DNA of 7,260 nucleotides from an uncultured Sphingomonadales bacterium. Lineage in GTDB: Bacteria; Pseudomonadota; Alphaproteobacteria; Sphingomonadales; Sphingomonadaceae. Under the pieces are notes generated by a model that saw nothing but the letters and a program-made list of their open reading frames with translations, ran no database searches and was not told the origin of the DNA. The stretch is from the NCBI GenBank assembly GCA_903893935.1, contig CAITOD010000360.1, forward strand, positions 1-7,260. The letters run 5' to 3'. Positions 6,401 to 7,260 of the stretch are shown piece by piece (position 1 is the first letter of the stretch; each line of letters opens with the position of its first letter). A program made the position numbers and the translations under genes.

Positions 6401-7260
6401 CTTGATCAGGCCCAGCTGATCAAGGTTGGGATTGGTGAAGCGCCAGCCACGCCGCAGGTCATTCCAAAGGCGGTGGGCGAGCACACGGTTGATGGTCTTT
6501 TTGGCGTCAGCAAGCGCGGCGAAACTGGCAGGATCGGGATCGAGCATCCACTCTTCGCGGCGCGCAGTTTGTTCGGGATCGAAGCCCAAAGAACGGCGGA
6601 GTGCATCGCCGAACTGTTCATGAGATAGGCCGTCCTCTCCAGCCTTGAGCACGGCGCGCAGCATTGCTCCGCGAAGCAGGCTGACGAAGATGAAATCGTT
6701 GAAGTGCCCAGCTTGCAGAGCGGCGTCCTGCCGGTTGTCGGTAAAGCCCAGCAGCTTGCGCTGGGTCTTGTTGGCCGGAACATGGTTGCGCTCCATCCAG
6801 TCGAGCAGGGTTGCGGTGATCAGGGTAGTGGCGGAACTGCGCCCTTCGGCGGAGAGGCCCGCCAATTTGTTGATGTCGCGGGCTGTGGCAGGGGGCTGAT
6901 GCTTGCATCGAGGGCAGAACCGGAAGCGGCCAGCGAAGAACCAGCTCCGAACGCCATTTTCGTCTCGGAGGCCATCGGCCCCGAGCATCATCATGCGGCC
7001 TTCATGCTTGCCGCGATGGGCCGATTTGAGCCGCGGGCTGCCCGAGGCGGTCGTTTCAAGCCAATCATCAGGATAATCTTCGAGGGAGCTGGCAAACTCC
7101 AGGTCGCCGCTGGAATCCGGGACGAGAAATCCGTGCTGGGAGCCGTCTTCATCGACATCATCGCGTGCGGTGAGGTCAATCGGACGGGCGATCACAACAC
7201 CGGTCTTGTCGATCGTTACGCTGTGTATTTCCTGACCACATTCACGGCAAAAAAACATTG
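3476..7260 (-). CDS. Large SF2 helicase with C-terminal DUF1998 (MZB) zinc module, 5'-partial; DISARM DrmA/DrmB-like fusion
   Basis: Predicted ATP-dependent nucleic-acid helicase or translocase, probably cytoplasmic and part of a defence operon. At least 1260 residues are encoded here, numbered from the Met at 7258. The frame stays open to the window edge, and the DEAD/Walker A half is absent, so the true start is upstream. Seen in order: Cys pair CREC (4-7); a second pair CPRC (115-118); motif IV-like GFTDNRQDA (171-179); a long intervening region; motif V-like PTMELGVDIS (554-563); motif VI QRAGRAGRSG (582-591); a zinc ribbon with Cys 870/871/874/886/889; FYEASEGGAG (1077-1086) and CVAGCYRC with a downstream NQPDH (Cys 1125, 1129, 1132, His 1142). 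The last two are hallmarks of DUF1998, the metal-binding module of MrfA/YprA-type helicases and of DISARM DrmB. About 110 residues follow it. The TGA stop overlaps the next gene's ATG. In DISARM, helicase (DrmA) and DUF1998 protein (DrmB) are normally separate; their union here is unusual. Helicase-DUF1998 identity is firm; the DISARM link is inferred. Confidence 0.9.
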   Translation of the reverse strand, partial: MFFCRECGQEIHSVTIDKTGVVIARPIDLTARDDVDEDGSQHGFLVPDSSGDLEFASSLEDYPDDWLETTASGSPRLKSAHRGKHEGRMMMLGADGLRDENGVRSWFFAGRFRFCPRCKHQPPATARDINKLAGLSAEGRSSATTLITATLLDWMERNHVPANKTQRKLLGFTDNRQDAALQAGHFNDFIFVSLLRGAMLRAVLKAGEDGLSHEQFGDALRRSLGFDPEQTARREEWMLDPDPASFAALADAKKTINRVLAHRLWNDLRRGWRFTNPNLDQLGLIKVDYPGIAMLAQDAKACSGADRSGLSDEQRIGFNILAKVDAETRKRMFRDLFETMRRGLAVAVDALDEIELRQAAEKSRQILKDPWAINREEENGDLEFQTALVVGAQGSKFDRIVRVSGRSGLARNFAKACGDLRLADREPLIEAMLLAAERHQMVRQFSAGGMLGWRLAPGALVLRPGEGAPSAAQQNAFFRQLYEDIAARLATPGGLPMAFEAREHTAQVTALLREMRECRFRQNDNDPARIKQLATDARVLGEKQDFLPLLYCSPTMELGVDISQLNLVYLRNVPPTPANYAQRAGRAGRSGQAALVVTYCAAQSPHDQYYFERRTDLVAGIVRAPAIDLINPDLLASHVHAEWLAAAGKGLASTIPENLDMTDSALPLNEERQQGIAQATASDEARARAERVIASALPKNGSAEIGTPEEFVAQHWDTAGQSLDHAFDRWRTLFKSANDERRAASDLADRPGISSIERKDARSRYVAADRQVDLLATGASSSSSDFYAYRYLATEGFLPGYNFPRLPLYAFIDGEKSSTVLQRPRFLALAEFGPNSLVYHEGKAFRCNRAKLPSGTRNADNTLVTSEVRCCQNCGAAHTVKTQERCVVCNQTLTEEGILSRLYRIENVDAVPGARITANDEDRQRRGFEIRTIFSWEADRQDQILLKADESPLAVVRYGPQTRLSRVNLGLRRRKEQAHTGFDIDTISGRWLKNEAAGDDEGADPRGARRQTIVPLVEDTKNAMLLQFDHTLDLTSGEMATLQHALTRAIETEHVLESGELSSEPLPTRDNRRAILFYEASEGGAGVLRRLMESADRWQRLAEVALDMMHWQRKDGELVEGNEPCVAGCYRCLLSYQNQPDHELIDRRNERVIDLLDRMARCQRDWPAAAAMGEGDPSGAGNPWLSALARWGAPPPSAEVIGGISYPLCWPGLMVMAIAGTPPATLVDRCADLARELIELPIEPGDTIPPALAAALGVPE
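3487..3490 (-). promoter_or_regulatory. Ribosome binding site (GGAG) for the SNF2 helicase gene
   Basis: On the minus strand, TTGGAG precedes the ATG at 3479, with 7 bases between GGAG and the start codon. It lies inside the last codons of the upstream helicase gene. The ATGA overlap plus this site points to translational coupling, with ribosomes finishing the large helicase reinitiating on the SNF2 gene. It decides the start of the 931-residue protein. Confidence 0.7.

Noticed and set aside
7256..7258. ATG at 7258 as the true start of the large helicase
   Set aside because: The frame is still open at the window edge, and the product would lack Walker A and DEAD motifs while keeping motifs IV-VI. 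It is far more likely an internal methionine.
1..7260. CRISPR array, tRNA/rRNA, insertion sequence, terminator or promoter
   Set aside because: No spaced direct repeats, RNA-gene signatures, transposase or intergenic space were seen; the whole window is coding on the minus strand.

Overview
All three genes in this window lie on the minus strand, so read it from 7260 down to 1. The DNA is GC-rich (a few 60-base lines counted by hand run from about 43% to 78% GC). Codon choice is GC-biased, and starts are ATG with GGAG/GGAGG Shine-Dalgarno sites. This suggests an alphaproteobacterium, perhaps a sphingomonad, but no taxonomic marker gene is present and that is only an impression.

Layout in transcription order. 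(1) 7260-3476: a very large superfamily 2 helicase whose 5' end lies outside the window. It carries the second RecA-like helicase domain, several cysteine clusters and a C-terminal DUF1998 (MZB) zinc module. (2) 3479-684: a complete 931-residue SNF2/HepA-like helicase-translocase with all expected motifs. (3) 684-1: the first 228 codons of a protein resembling the N-terminal region of large Eco57I-type N6-adenine methyltransferases and restriction-modification enzymes. It runs off the window before its catalytic motifs. The junctions are ATGA (4-base overlap) and TGATG (1-base overlap), each with a good ribosome binding site 7 bases before the start. The genes therefore form one tightly coupled operon with no intergenic DNA. 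No promoter, terminator, RNA gene, mobile element, CRISPR array or notable repeat was seen.

Interpretation (inference): a helicase with DUF1998, an SNF2 helicase and a large adenine methylase are the kinds of parts used in class 1 DISARM phage defence (DrmA helicase, DrmB DUF1998 protein, DrmD SNF2 helicase, DrmMI adenine methylase). The SNF2 gene directly precedes the methylase, as drmD precedes drmMI in class 1 DISARM. Here, however, helicase and DUF1998 functions sit in one giant polypeptide instead of separate DrmA and DrmB, and that gene is upstream of the SNF2 gene. The likely scheme is that the methylase marks host DNA while the helicase/translocase pair recognises or processes unmarked incoming DNA. 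The window is best read as the middle of a DISARM-related defence operon. A DrmC-like phospholipase D nuclease, the helicase N-terminus and the methylase catalytic domain would have to lie outside it.
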